From contig NC_079511.1 in assembly GCF_000801105.2 (NCBI RefSeq), positions 23,273,792 through 23,337,791 on the forward strand: a stretch of DNA of 64,000 nt, read 5' to 3'. The notes under the pieces were generated by a model that was not told the origin of the DNA, made no database searches, and saw nothing but the letters and a program-made list of their open reading frames with translations. Of the stretch, positions 1-11,766 are shown in pieces; the first letter of the stretch is position 1; each line of letters opens with the position of its first letter. The translations under genes and the position numbers were made by a program. Origin of the DNA: Raphanus sativus. Taxonomy: Eukaryota > Streptophyta > Magnoliopsida > Brassicales > Brassicaceae.

Positions 1-606
1 TTTTTATACTGCAAAAATGAAAATATTTATATTCTTTTTTTACTGAAATTTGAAAACAATCTAAATATTTAGATTCTCACTATTAAATAATTCTAAAAGT
101 ACTTGTTTTTTTTTACTTCTTGATTTTTTGTTAACATACAAATTGACATTGTTAGTCTATCCGAGAGATATTTTTGTTTAACCAATCAGGGAACAAAAAA
201 TAAATTGACGAAAATTCAATAAAAATTAACAAAAGTAGAATACGGAACCACTGCATATGGGATGAGAAAAGTTATGTTAACATAAAAACTCAAAGTTACT
301 TTTCCTTTTTTTCAGCTGCTATTATTCTCGTAGCTAGTTACCTTTTTTCTCACGTAACCTTTTAACAAAAATGTAACATGTGTTACCAAAAAGGAAAGTC
401 TTTCTACTTGCAATATTCGACCGTTCAATTATGGAATTAAATAGAAATGAAAAATGGAAAGTCACTGATGTTTAAATACACCTGCAGTGCAACACCAATA
501 CCTACAACACAATTACAAGAAACATAGCATTCAGCTTCCTACGGTTTACCTCTTAGAGTTCTCTAGTTAAGTTCTACGTTGGCTTTTTCTTTGCTTCCTT
601 CTCGCT
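1..606. other. Upstream spacer of the AP2/B3 gene
   Basis: AT-rich DNA with no credible coding exon. The last 150 bases probably hold the promoter and 5' UTR of the AP2/B3 gene, with a weak TATA-like stretch (TTTAAATA) near 471. Nothing else is recognised. Confidence 0.5.
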
Positions 607-1668
607 ATGTTTCTAGTATCCTCTGTTATTCCAATGGACGTTTCAAAGTCTGAGACTTTAAACACAAACGACTCTTATTTACCTGTCAAGAAACGTATGA
701 GACTTAACGAACCTCCCACCGACAAAGCCCTAGTTTCCACTGCTATAGACAAGGTTTATTTTTCAAACAACGCAAAGTACAAGGGAGTTGTTCAGCATCA
801 GAACGGTCACTGGGGGGCTCAGATTTACGTAGACCACAAACGGATCTGGCTCGGGACTTTCAAATCAGCTGCTGAAGCCGCCATGGGGTATGATAGCGCA
901 TCCATCAAGCTTCGGAGCTTCGACGCAAACTCGTATAGGAACTTCCCTTTGTCTGATTTAACGGTCCACGAACCTGTGTTTCAAAAAGGCTACACAACGG
1001 AAGCTGTGTTGAACATGATCAAAGACGGTTCTTACCCACGCGAGTTTCAAGAGTTTCTCAAAAACCGTTCTCAGGTTGCCGTGGGATCAAAACAGAGCCG
1101 AAGGGATGAAGAACCGAACAAGTGCTTCTCTTGCACGCAGCTTTTTCAGAAGGAACTGACAGCGAGCGATGTAGGGAAACTCAACAGGCTTGTGATACCC
1201 AAGAAGTATGCAGTGAAGTATTTACCTTTTCTAAGCGATGATCAAAGCGAAAGAGAAGAGGGTGAAATAGTAGAAGACGTTGAGGTTGTGTTTTATGACA
1301 GAGAGATGAGACAGTGGAAGTTTAGGTATTGTTACTGGAGAAGTAGTCAGAGCTTTGTGTTAACCAGAGGATGGATTGGTTTCGTCAAGGAGAAGAGGCT
1401 CAAGGAGAAAGATGTGATCACTTTTTACACTTGTGATGTTCCGACGTTAGAAGGCCAGAGCAAGAACTTCTTGATGGTCGATGTTCATCGCTTTTCAGAC
1501 AACGAGACTGTGGTCACAGATGAGGAAGTAAACAAGATAGTTCATAACAGTTCTGATGATGTAATGAAACCAGATAACTTCTCTAAATCGAAGTTAGGAG
1601 AAGAAGAAACCAAGCCAGAGGAGAACAAAGGAGGAGGGTTTATGTTGTTTGGTGTTAGGATCCAATAG
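607..1668 (+). CDS. RAV-family AP2/B3 transcription factor (probable repressor)
   Basis: Single-exon gene of 353 residues from the first ATG; a second in-frame ATG at 634 (MDVSKSE) would give 344 and is an equally reasonable start. Residues about 57-113 form an AP2 domain (KYKGVVQHQNGHWGAQIY, then WLGTF). Residues about 178-297 form a B3 domain (LFQKELTASDVGKLNRLVIP). This two-domain layout defines the RAV family of nuclear DNA-binding proteins, several of which repress flowering or growth genes. The C-terminus reads GGGFMLFGVRIQ, a variant of the R/KLFGV repression motif with Met at the basic position. From memory it is closest to At1g50680/At1g51120. The reading frame is intact and intronless, as is usual for RAV genes. 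Its place to the left of the PUMY copies differs from the simple Arabidopsis number order. Confidence 0.93.
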   Translation: MFLVSSVIPMDVSKSETLNTNDSYLPVKKRMRLNEPPTDKALVSTAIDKVYFSNNAKYKGVVQHQNGHWGAQIYVDHKRIWLGTFKSAAEAAMGYDSASIKLRSFDANSYRNFPLSDLTVHEPVFQKGYTTEAVLNMIKDGSYPREFQEFLKNRSQVAVGSKQSRRDEEPNKCFSCTQLFQKELTASDVGKLNRLVIPKKYAVKYLPFLSDDQSEREEGEIVEDVEVVFYDREMRQWKFRYCYWRSSQSFVLTRGWIGFVKEKRLKEKDVITFYTCDVPTLEGQSKNFLMVDVHRFSDNETVVTDEEVNKIVHNSSDDVMKPDNFSKSKLGEEETKPEENKGGGFMLFGVRIQ

Positions 1669-4477
1669 TTTAAAGAATATATATCTGTAATCGAAAATAA
1701 TAGATTTTTTTACTGAACAAATAATAGATTTTTAAAAATTGGAAAGAAAACAAAGTTATACGAAAATAATAGATTTAAAATTAATAGACTCCGTTGACAA
1801 AAAAAAATTAATAGACTCAAATCTTATTAGTCCCTCTTCTCGCTTATCTCTTATCTCTTCTCTCTTACTTTTAACACACCAAAAAAATGCAAACCACTAA
1901 AAATCTAATAAAAAAAAGTCACAACTCAACAGATAAAAGTTAATCATCAAGTAATCAAATCCACTACTTAAATACCTTTATGGCACACTCTTATCCAAAA
2001 ACAATTATTTGTCTAAGCATCATGGCCTAGGATCATAACCATGTAGTTTGATGATGATCATGAACAAAGTTTCCTTATCTACTGTACATCCACAGTAAAC
2101 AATTTAAATTTGCACAAAACAATTACAAATTCCAAGCACAGAACAAGTCAAGATATGTCTCAATGAGGAACCAACGTATTATAAGTGAGAAATTTGTATA
2201 GGTATAATTCAATTTAACAGATTTTCAAATTTGTGTCAACTATTAAATCTGAGAATACACGAAGCAAAGGAACTAGCAAATTCCTTCTATAGCCACGGTT
2301 GTAACATTCCAATTTACAAGCCTCTAAACTTTCATCAAAAAGTTAATAGTTATGATAAAAATTTCAAACAGTAATAACTCAAGATAAATCCGAACATGAA
2401 TGCTTAAAGGTTGAAAAGAAACATATCACGAGTTGAAGAGTCTCTTTAAGTGCCCATCTTTGCAGTTTTTGACAGCTTCAGTAAGAGCAATGAACTTCTT
2501 AAAGCCAGCGGTTGCTGTTCTTGTTAACACATCCTCATTCCTCACTGTTCGCTATGAATCTAGCTGCTATAGCCGGATTAGTATTGCCAGGACGTGCAGG
2601 TGGGGGTTGCTGTAAAACCTTGAGCATGGTTAATCAAATATGAATTTCGTCTAACATAAATCCAATGCTTTATTAGAATTTTTCTTAAACAACTCGTTCC
2701 AAAGCCTTGTAATGCTAATGCAACAGCTTTCCACCTAAACATAGGGATCTAGAGAACCAACCTAATAGTTGGGATTTGAGTTTTCCTTGGATAGATACAA
2801 GAAGCTCAATTTTTGATCCGCTGGAACATTTTGGAAGCTCAAGATATGTCCAGCTCTTCCTTCATTGTAGATGCCAAGTATCTTTCTAACGGATTTTGTT
2901 TTTGATGTTTTTGTTGAATCTCATCGCCAAAGTTCATTGAAAACTTCAAAAGATCAATAACTTGGTATGTTGTTTCACCATATAAATTCATTTTTTTCCA
3001 AAATATCTGCCTGCAATCTGATGTCATTAAACTAAAATTTCAAATAATTTAACCTAGTTAATAATATTTAAAATTAAATTTCTTTTAAATATAATATTAA
3101 AATGATTTTTCTGATTATTCAAAATAAATTTGACAAAAAATTATCTAAAATAAAAATGATAATATTATAGAAATTTTAAAATATAGATAATTCATAAAAG
3201 CATAAAATTATCAAAAATTTAATGTTGTAAACTATAAAAGCTATAGACGTTGAAATCTTTTAAGTATATATATATAAAAGGAGCAAAAATAGAAAATCTC
3301 TTAAATATAAAATGAGAAAATATTTTTATGATATAAAACTATCACATTAAAATTAAAATCTTTTTGAAATTAACATTATTTGTTTGATAAATCACAAGAA
3401 ATACTATTAGTTTATACTCTTCTTAATATTTTTTATAAAAGAATAACTATTTACACATTAGACTATTTAAATAAAATACATTATTACACATAAGATTATT
3501 TTAGTATTTAAAAATATTATTTATTTTACTTATTTATTTATTATAACTAAATATTATACTGTAAATAACTAATTAAATTTATAAATTATTATTAAAATAT
3601 TAAAAATTAAATTAATTTAAATATTAAAAATAAAATAATATATAATATTTTATAAGAAATCACTAAACTAAAATAAATTCATCATCACTGATCAAATTAA
3701 AATTATTAAAGTTTGTAATACATTTTATATAAAAAGTAAATAATTACTATATTTTAAAAAAATATTTATATTATATAAAAATAAATAAATATTTAGAAAT
3801 TTTTATTTTTATTTAAAAATATATTTACTATCACGAATCAAAATCTATAGTAATCGATTTCAAATGCTAAAATAGATTATAAGTAAATAAATCAAAATAA
3901 TAAATAACTTAAGTTTTAAATATTTAAATATATTTCATAAAATACTATAATATAGTTAACAAGTATAAATAAGTAATATAAAAATATTTTAGATGCTAAA
4001 GATATATTATGAAATACCTTGAACTTTGTTCAATCTGTTAGAATTTGTAATAATTATTTTACAAAATTGCTCAAATATTAAATTTCCTTAGATTTAGTAT
4101 GTATTAAAATTCTCTCAAATTTGTAGACTTGTGAAAAAATTCTTACTGTTTGAATTAAAATTAAAAATATATTTTTTTTATAAATATCATAAAACTATTT
4201 TAAACAAATTATTTTTATATATTTTAAATGTTTAAGTTAAAAATAAAAAACTTTGAAATATTACATAGACGTTAAAAAAAACTTAGAAGTTTTATTTGTA
4301 ATTTATTTCAAAGAAGAGAGGGATCCAGAATTTGATCGTATAATATAATTCTGTTCAGTTATGTGAATATTCTTCTGCAGATTTGAGTACCGATCTCACT
4401 CACTTCTCAGTGTGTTCGTATATAAAGAATATTAAAAAGGTCGAATCTTTCGGTTGGTTAGAGTGAATCAGAGAGAA
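1669..4477. other. AT-rich spacer with unrecognised remnants
   Basis: No gene is supported. Around 2430-2620 and 2760-3030 the base composition is more balanced, and short open stretches on both strands (for example 2839-3027 minus, 62 residues) may be decayed exons that I cannot identify. From about 3060 to 4290 the sequence is extremely AT-rich and low in complexity, like old degenerated transposon DNA. The last 150 bases are the promoter and 5' UTR of PUMY copy 1. Confidence 0.45.
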
Positions 4478-6423
4478 ATGGCTTCCTCTCTTTCTAGAAT
4501 CTCAGCTCTCCACAATCATATCTCCCCTCTCGAAGCCAACAACAACAAGGTTTCTGTGTATAAAGGATCAATCTTTATCATTCAGTTTTGTCTCTTCTTC
4601 CTCTGATCTTGATTTGATTTCTCTTTTGTGAAGAAGCTAAGGAGTCTGGTCAAGATAATATCTCCACAAGTGTCTGAAGCCATATCCAATGGACGTGCTG
4701 TGGTCGCTCTTGAGTCCACCATTATCTCACATGGTTTTGTTTTGTTATTGTTCAATCCATTGCTATATGTCTGATTGATTCTTGGATCTTGGTCCTGATT
4801 TGAAACTATGCATTGTTGTAGGGATGCCTTACCCTCAAAACCTGCAAACAGCAAAAGAGGTTGAGTCAATTGTGAGAGAAAATGGAGCAGTCCCTGCCAC
4901 AATAGCTATCTTGTACGGAGTGCCTTGCATAGGTGAGTCACATTATGTGTTTACAACATCTTTGCTAGTTTATATTGTACTGAAAACCCAACTTGGATAG
5001 AGAAACTCTTATTAGGCAAAGGATTATAAAGCAGTAGAGACGTCTTGTAGGTGTTATATCTTCTCCTTATAGATGCTGATTTGTAGTAAAACAGGTCTGA
5101 GCGAAGAAGAACTAGAACGTTATACCACATGTTGTGAGTCACTCTATATATGCTCTCCTCACTTCTGGTAGCTCTCTACTTATTGCACCATCATAATATG
5201 TTCACCAGTACAACCGACAACATATGACTTGCTTATTACTAGTTTATGATTGTTTTGTCATAAACGGATGCTTATTTGCTTTCAGCCAACGGAGACTGGT
5301 TTCTTGTTCTTCCACATATCACGTACATTGTTTTACTTCAGGTGGCAACAAGAGCAAATGGTGCAACTACAGTCTCTGCAACGTTGTTTTTCGCTTCAGT
5401 GGTAACTCAACTTGTTGATCTATCTTTTCTTTAAGTAACATTGGTATCATTTCATACTCATTTCATCCCAAGGTTGGCATCCAAGTTTTTGTAACCGCGG
5501 GATAGGAGGTGTGCATAGGCATGCTGACCATAGTAAGTTATGTCCATCTTGCACTTTTAATTTCAAAATTTTTATTTACATGGTTAGAAACTCCGTTTAG
5601 ATGATTGTGTTTAGTACTTTTTGATGCCAATATGTACTCCTTAATGCGGTGCTATACTGTGTGTTTGTGATGCAGCTATGGACATATCATCTGATCTTAC
5701 TGCACTCGGAAGGACTCCTATAGCAGTGATATCAGCAGGCGTTAAATCAATACTTCATATCCCAAAGACTCTTGAATATCTTTGGTATATAAAGGCATAT
5801 TAATCAATTACCGAGAGTTAATATTCATAGGAGCTCTTGGTTGATAATGCAGGAAACGCAAGAAGTGTATGTTGCTGCATACAAGAGTGATGAGTTTCCA
5901 GCATTTTTCACAGAAAAAAGCGGCTGTAAGGTGCAAACTCGTACATTAGCACTGATCTCAATCACTTGGTTCTACTTAGATATTTAGTTCTGATGTGGAT
6001 ATATTGACTTCTGTAGGCACCTTCCCGTGTAGATTGCCCTGAAGACTGTGCTCGAGTAATAGGCAAGAGCAGACTTGTCTCAAAGTCATCCTTTTTCAAT
6101 AATACATGAGCTTTTGATCCCTTACCACCTTGTAAATAACTGCTTTTGTCAGATGCAAACATGAAGCTAAACTGTAAGGCGGGGATTTTATTCGCTGTTC
6201 CAATCCCAAAACAGCATTCAGCTGCTGGATATCTTATCGAATCAGCAACACAGCGTGCTCTTACAGAAGCAAGGTCATAAGAAAAAGCTTGTATCAGAAC
6301 ACTTTTAGGTGCTTTGCTTCTTTTTGTTGTTTTCGTCAGTCTGAAATCTTAATTTGGTTTTGGCCAGGGAACAAAACGTTACTGGAAATGCAGAAACTCC
6401 ATTCTTACTTGCAAGGGTGAATG
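4478..6423 (+). pseudogene. PUMY: PUMY copy 1, pseudouridine-5'-phosphate glycosidase pseudogene
   Basis: Exon pieces of an indigoidine-synthase-A-like protein occur in order: MASSLSRISAL start at 4478, SNGRAVVALESTIISHG (about 4687-4736), [17 protein letters not shown] (about 4823), [17 protein letters not shown] (about 5680), ETQEVYVAAYKSDEFPAFF, then SAAGYLIESATQRALTEAR. The family splits pseudouridine monophosphate to uracil and ribose-5-phosphate. The copy is dead. The exon after LSEEELER lacks about 50 bases that copy 3 still has. The VTGGIGGVH exon lost one G, giving GTA ACC GCG GGA TAG with a stop at 5503-5505. The 3' end is cut off after the LLARVN exon (about 6423), where copy 2 begins. 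The conserved LNGVPCIG reads LYGVPCIG. Confidence 0.85.
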
Positions 6424-6457
6424 ACTCAAGTGATCATTATTACTAGTTTATGATCCT

Positions 6458-8230
6458 GGATCAATCTTTATCATTCAGTTTGGTCAAGATATCTCCACAA
6501 GTGTCTGAAGCCATATCCAATGGACGTGCTGTGGTCGCTCTTGAGTCAACCATTATCTCACATGGTTTGTTATTGTTCAATCCATTGCTATGTATGATTG
6601 ATTCTTGGATCTTGGTCCTGATTTGCAGCTATGCATTGTTGTAGGGATGCCTTACCTTCAAAATCTGCTGCAAACAGCAAAAGAAGTTGAGTCAATTGTG
6701 AGAGATAATGGAGTAGTCCCTGCCACAATAGCTATCTTGAACGGAGTACCTTGCATAGGTGAGTCATAATATGTGTTTACAACATCTTTGCTAGTTTATA
6801 TTGTACTGAAAACCCAACTTGGATAGAGAAACTCTTATTAGGCAGTAGAGACGTCTTGTAGGTGTTATCTTCTCCTTATAGATGCTGATTTGTAGAAAAA
6901 CAGGTCTGAGCGAAGATGAACTAGAACGTCTCTACTTATTGCACCATCATAATGTTCACCAGTACAACCGAGAACATATGACTTGCTTATTTTTAGTTTA
7001 TGATTGTTTTTCGTAAACGGATACTTATTTGCTTTTCAATGATAACTCAACTTGTTGATATATCTTTCTTAAAGTAAATCCTTTCATACTCATTTCATCC
7101 GAAGGTTGGCATCCAAGTTTTATGTCCATCTTGCACTTTTCATTTCAATTTTTTTATTTACATGGTTAGATACCTCCGCTTAGATGATTGTATTTAGTAC
7201 TTTTTGAAGCCAATATGTACTCCTTAATGCGGTGCTATACTGTGTGTTTGTGATGCAGCTATGGACATATCATCTGATCTTACTGCACTCGGAAGGACTC
7301 CTATAGCAGTGATATCAGCAGGCGTTAAATCAATACTTGATATCCCAAAGACTCTTAGATATTTGGTATATAACCCCTCGTAAAGGCATATTAATCAATA
7401 ACCGAGAGTTAATATTCATAGAAGCTATTGGTTGATAATGCAGGAAACGCAAGAAGTGTATGTTGCTGCATACAAGAGTGATGAGTGTCCAGCATTTTTC
7501 ACAGAAAAAAAGCGGCTGTAAGGTGCAAAATCGTACGTTAGCACTGATCTCAATCACTTGGTTCTACTTAGATATTTAGTTCTGATGTGGATATATTGAC
7601 TTCTGTAGGCACCTTCCCGTGCAGATTGCCGTGAAGACTGTGCTCGAGTAATATAGGCAAGAGCAGACTTGTCTCAAAGTCTTCCTTTTTCAATAATACA
7701 TGAGCTTTGATCCCTTACCACCTTGTAAATAACTGCTTTTGTCAGATGCAAACATGAAAGCTAAACCGTAAGGCGGGGATTCTATTCGATGTTCCAATCC
7801 CAAAACAGCATTCAGCTGCTGGATATCTTATCGAATCAGCAACACAGCGTGCTCTTACAGAAGCAAGGCCATAAGAAAAAGCTTGTATCAGAACACTTTT
7901 AGGTGCTTTGCTTCTTTTTGTTGTTTTGTCAGTCTGAAATCTTAACTGGAAATGCAGAAACTCCATTCTTACTGTTAAGGGTGAATGAGTTAACTGGAGG
8001 CACGTCACTTGCAGCAAGTATCCTTTCTCTATAGGTTCCCTTAGTGTCTAATCACTTTTAAGTAGTTCAGAAGTTTATATCTGTATCCAATCCAAACCCT
8101 TTCAGAAACAGCAATGTCTCAGCATTGTAAATCTTGAGTTCTCCTTGTCACAGTTTCAGATATTGCGCTTGTGAAAAACAATGCCCTGATCGGTTTTCAG
8201 ATTGCAGTAGCACTTTCTCAGCTGTTGTGA
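6458..8230 (+). pseudogene. PUMY: PUMY copy 2, decayed pseudogene
   Basis: Second copy, starting with intron-1 sequence fused directly to VKISPQVSEAISNGRAV by an internal deletion. It keeps [18 protein letters not shown], the [17 protein letters not shown] exon, and a 3' end with NELTGGTSLAA and ALIGFQIAVALSQLL followed by TGA at 8228-8230. Copy 1 lacks that 3' end. It is broken several times: the exon after LSEDELER is truncated, the VTGGIGG exon is deleted, an extra A lies in the TEKSGC exon (about 7503-7509), and an extra A follows DANM (about 7758). Copies 1 and 2 together look like a tandem duplication with unequal deletions. Confidence 0.82.
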
Positions 8231-8563
8231 GCTTCCTTATCAACCTCAAGCTCAGACTCAGGTTCATGATTCAGGACTGATCAAAGATGTTTTAGATTGG
8301 TAGTTATCCAGTGTGTTTTAATGTTGCTTATGAAAGATTGTTTCCATAGCCAAAGAAACTCCTTTTAATATATTTTTGCACATGTTATATGAATATTTTT
8401 ATATCATGTGGAACCCCACCTGTCTCTGCAACGTTCCCTAAAGAATTATTAATTATATATACATATCCCAAAGGATCTAAGGATAGATATGCTCTGGAGA
8501 GTATATCTATAATATAACTATTTTTGCTTCACTTTAAGCTCTCTCTACAGTTTTTGGACAACA
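8231..8563. other. PUMY 3' flank and CYP705A promoter
   Basis: The 3' UTR-like remnant of PUMY copy 2 is followed by the putative promoter and 5' UTR of the first CYP705A gene. The same arrangement recurs at 12347-12657 before the second P450, which supports block duplication. No separate gene is seen. Confidence 0.55.
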
Positions 8564-10170
8564 ATGGCTGCAATCACCGTTGACTTTCAGCTCTGCTTCA
8601 TCTTCATCTTCTTATGGCTCCTCACACGCTTCTGCCTCTCTGCTTTCTTCTTCAAGAAACCAAAAGATCTACCTCCGAGTCCACCATCTCTACCGATCAT
8701 TGGTCATCTGCACCATCTCCTCTCTGTTCCAGTTCACAAATCATTTCAGAAAGTCTCTTCCAAGTATGGTCCTCTCCTTCACCTCCGTGCCTTTACTGTC
8801 CCAATCGTTCTTGTCTCATCTGGCTCCATGGCCTATGAAGTTTTGAGGACCCAGGGCCTGAACTTTGCTACCCGTGACCGTGAGGTTCCTACAATGGAAA
8901 AATCATTACTGTTTGGATCTTTTGGCTTTCTCTCAGCGCCTTATGGAGATTACTGGAAGTTCATGAAGAAAATATTAGTCACAAAACTTCTTGGGCCTCA
9001 TTCTCTCGAGCGGACACGGCTCATTCGTGGGGAAGAACTTAAGACATTCCGTGCTATTCTGTTTGACAAGGCGGCAAAGAATGATGCTGTTGATGTTGGT
9101 GAAGAGATGATGAAACTGACGAATAACTCCATTTGCAGGATGATCATGGGAAGGAAGTGTTCTGAGGAGGACGGTGAAGCAGAGCAAATCAGAAGCTTGG
9201 TGACTAAGTCAGTTAGTTTGGCGAAGAAGTTCCTTATAGCTACCACAGTTGGTCGACTTCTCAAGAAGGTTGGGATCTCACTGTTTGAGAAGGAAATCAT
9301 GGAGGTCTCAGAGAGGTACGATGAATTGCTGGAGAAGATTATTAAGGAACATGAGAAGAGTCCTAACCAGAAAGAGGACAGAGACATGATGGATGTTCTG
9401 TTGGAAGTTTGTGCAGATGAAAATGCTGAGTTTAAGATTTCCAGGAACCAGATCAAAGCGCTTTTTGTGGTACTGTTCTGAGCTTCTCTTCATATTCTTC
9501 AATGGCTACTTAAAGTCTCTTATATTTCAACATTGTTCACTGATTGCAGGAACTTTTCATTGGAGGCACTGATACTTCAGCAGAAACAACACAGTGGATA
9601 ATGGCGGAACTGATTAACCACCCTGAGATTCTTAAAACTCTGAGAGAAGAGATTGAATCTGTTGTCGGGAAAACAAGGTTGATTCAAGAAACAGATCTCT
9701 CAGGCCTTCCTTATTTGCAGGCTGTAGTGAAGGAAGGGCTAAGACTACACCCGCATGGGCCAGTCTTGGTGAGGACTGCAACGGAAGGATGCAAGATCGG
9801 AGGGTTTTACATACCACAGAACACTACTATTCTCATAAACGCTTATGCGGTGATGAGAGATCCGGATTCATGGGAAGAACCAGAAAAGTTTCAACCGGAG
9901 AGGTTCATGGTTTCTCCTTCAAAGGGGGAAAAAGAGATGAGAGAGCAGTTAGCTTTGAACTACCTTCCTTTTGGGAGCGGAAGAAGAGGATGCCCTGGAT
10001 CAAACTTAGCTTATATCTTCATTGGGGTAGCCATTGGAACGATGGTGCAGTGTTTTGACTGGATTGTTAATGATAATAAGGTGAACATGGAAGAGGCTGG
10101 AGATATGACCTTGCGTATGGCTCATCCACTTAAATGCACTCTTGTTGCTCGAATTGACCCTTCTGGTTGA
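8564..10170 (+). CDS. CYP705A: Cytochrome P450, CYP705A-like (copy A)
   Basis: Two exons, 8564-9469 and 9550-10170, joined at FV|ELFIGGTDT (donor GTACTG, acceptor TTGCAG) give 508 residues, the normal length. In order: a hydrophobic N-terminal ER anchor (residues about 8-30), a Pro-rich hinge (PPSPPSLP), I-helix oxygen-binding motif GGTDTS (about 307), ExxR in KEGLRLHP (about 364), PERF (about 418) and the haem loop PFGSGRRGCPG with the Cys ligand near residue 450. The reading frame is intact. CYP705A enzymes are a Brassicales-expanded family, several of which modify triterpenes in root metabolism; the substrate here cannot be read from sequence. It lies between PUMY copy 2 and a fragment of the C2 gene. 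From memory the Arabidopsis counterparts are At1g50520 and At1g50560. Confidence 0.93.
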
Positions 10171-10329
10171 TGGTTGAGTTTGATATGTCCTGTTGAAGTT
10201 GCAGACATACATCATGTCTGGTAATGTTGTTTTGTACCGTTCATAACATAACTTGTTGTCTTTATGTCTAAGACATCTGTTAAATAAGGGATGGTGATTG
10301 TGAAACTTCTGTAGTAAGTCGGAAAAGTT

Positions 10330-10589
10330 GCAGATAGCAAGAAATGCCAAAGACGTCGAAGGAAGAATAGTTGCACATTTTAGATTTGTCTACTTTAACT
10401 TATCATTACACTTTCACTACCTACCTGCTACTTCTGATGATGATACACTTGTTCTTCCAGCTTCCGAAGAAGGCTCTACTGCCATAGAAAACACAGGAGC
10501 TTTTGCTCTTTATCGTTGCTGGGAGGAGCTTGAGTTCTCTGACTTGAAAGGGAGTTTCATCTTATCCAGTGATTCATTGAACTGGTGCA
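10330..10589 (-). pseudogene. 3'-end fragment of the C2-domain gene (fragment a)
   Basis: This stretch aligns by eye with the 3' UTR and last codons of the complete C2 gene at 14474-14760. Shared words include GAAGGCTCT-CTGCCATAGAAAACAC and GGGAGGAGCTTGAGTTCTCT, in the same relative orientation. It ends abruptly near 10589 where P450 sequence starts. It is a by-product of the block duplication and not a gene. Confidence 0.75.
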
Positions 10590-10740
10590 AGATTTGGGGT
10601 AGCCATTTGGTACAATGGTACAGTGTTTTGACTATAGTATCAATGGCGACAAGGTTAACAAACAAGAGTCTTCTCCTTGCACTGTTTATAACAGAACTTG
10701 TTGTCTTTGTGTCTTAGGCATCTGTTAAATAAACTCGTTT
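10590..10740 (+). pseudogene. CYP705A exon-2/3'-UTR fragment
   Basis: Degenerate match to the end of CYP705A exon 2 (ATGGTACAGTGTTTTGACT, compare 14154 onward) running on into the P450 3' UTR (AACAGAACTTGTTGTCTT, compare 14385). It is wedged between two C2 fragments, so it marks a third, mostly deleted P450 copy. Confidence 0.7.
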
Positions 10741-10792
10741 AAGTACAGGACAAGGTGCGAGATTTTAGTAATAAATTAGGAAACAGTTGCAG

Positions 10793-10945
10793 ATAACACT
10801 TTAGATAAGTCTTCTTTCAACTTATTATTACACTTTTATTAGTTCCTAAACCTGATGCTTCCAAAGCTTCAAAAGAAGGCTTTACTGCCATAGAAAATAC
10901 GGGAGTTGGTACTCTTTGGAGTGTGGTGGGAGGAGCTTGAGTTCT
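10793..10945 (-). pseudogene. 3'-end fragment of the C2-domain gene (fragment b)
   Basis: Second partial copy of the C2 gene 3' end (TTCAACTTATTATTACACTT, then TACTGCCATAGAAAA and GGGAGGAGCTTGAGTTCTC). It breaks off at about 10945, directly into PUMY intron sequence of copy 3, which fixes a duplication junction. Confidence 0.72.
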
Positions 10946-11513
10946 CCTTATAGATACTGATTTGTAGTTAACAGGTCTGAACGAAGAAGAACTAGAACGT
11001 CTTGCATCTCTTGGGAAAAGTGTCCAAAAGACCGCAGGCAGGGACATACCACATGTTGTGAGTTACTCTATGCTTCTTATAGACGCACACGTTATTTACT
11101 TTCAGTCCACGCAGACTGTTTTCGTTCTTCCATATATTACATGCATTGTTTTGCTTCAGGTGGCAACAAGAGCAAATGGTGCAACTACAGTCTCTGCAAC
11201 TTTGTTTTTCGTTAGTAACATTGCTATCATTTAGACTCATTTCATCTAAAGCCTTTGTTTGTTATAGGTTTGGCATCCAAGTTTTTGTAACCGGTGGGAT
11301 AGGAGGTGTGCATAGGCATGCCAACGACGTACGTTATCTCCATTTTGTACTTTTAGTTTTCATATACATGGTTAGAAACTCTGTCTAGGTGATGGTCGAC
11401 TGTTGAGGACTTTTTAAGTTTTGAAGCCAATATGCACTCCTTAGGCGTTTGCTATATTGTGTTTGTGATGCAGCTATGGACATATCACCTGATCTTACTG
11501 CATTCAGAAGAAC

Positions 11514-11766
11514 TCTATCGAGGGTTCGAATCCCTCTCTCTCCTTTTGTTGGATGAATAGATTTTTTTATTTATTGGCTTTTTTACTTCTTAGCATCATA
11601 AAATGCTGAAATTGAATTGACGAACAACCAACAGCAATATTACTATTTTAGTCGTCTTGAATAAAAATAAAAATGGGGCATAGCCAAGCGGTAAGGCAAC
11701 GGGTTTTGGTCCCGCTATTCGGAGGTTCGAATCCTTCCGTCCCAGAGTCCAGTCATTACGAAATCC
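11514..11766 (+). mobile_element. Nuclear insertion of plastid DNA (NUPT)
   Basis: Starts with the T-arm and 3' acceptor of plastid trnS-GCU (CGAGGGTTCGAATCCCTC, about 11517-11540), then about 130 bases of plastid-like spacer, then a full-length trnQ-UUG and a short flank. PUMY exon sequence lies on both sides (GAACTC before, CCTATAGCAG after). In chloroplast genomes trnQ and trnS-GCU flank psbK-psbI at well over 1 kb, so the middle has been lost or two pieces were joined. The exact ends are uncertain by several bases. Confidence 0.8.
11674..11745 (+). pseudogene. trnQ-UUG: Plastid-derived trnQ-UUG copy
   Basis: 72 bases with the TTG anticodon in GGTTTTGGTCCC and the T-arm GGAGGTTCGAATCCTTCC. 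Compared with plastid trnQ from memory (TGGGGCGTGGCC) it reads TGGGGCATAGCC. The G-to-A change at acceptor position 7 gives an A-C mismatch with the 3' strand. Both changes fit cytosine deamination on the other strand. It is a plastid tRNA in the nucleus, so probably not expressed. Confidence 0.85.

Noticed and set aside
2433..3027. Short frames at 2433-2615 (+) and 2839-3027 (-) as genes
   Set aside because: No family match, no conserved start or splice signals; kept only as possible remnants in the spacer entry.
11674..11745. trnQ-UUG as a working nuclear tRNA gene
   Set aside because: Plastid-type sequence, acceptor mismatch and location inside a pseudogene argue against function.
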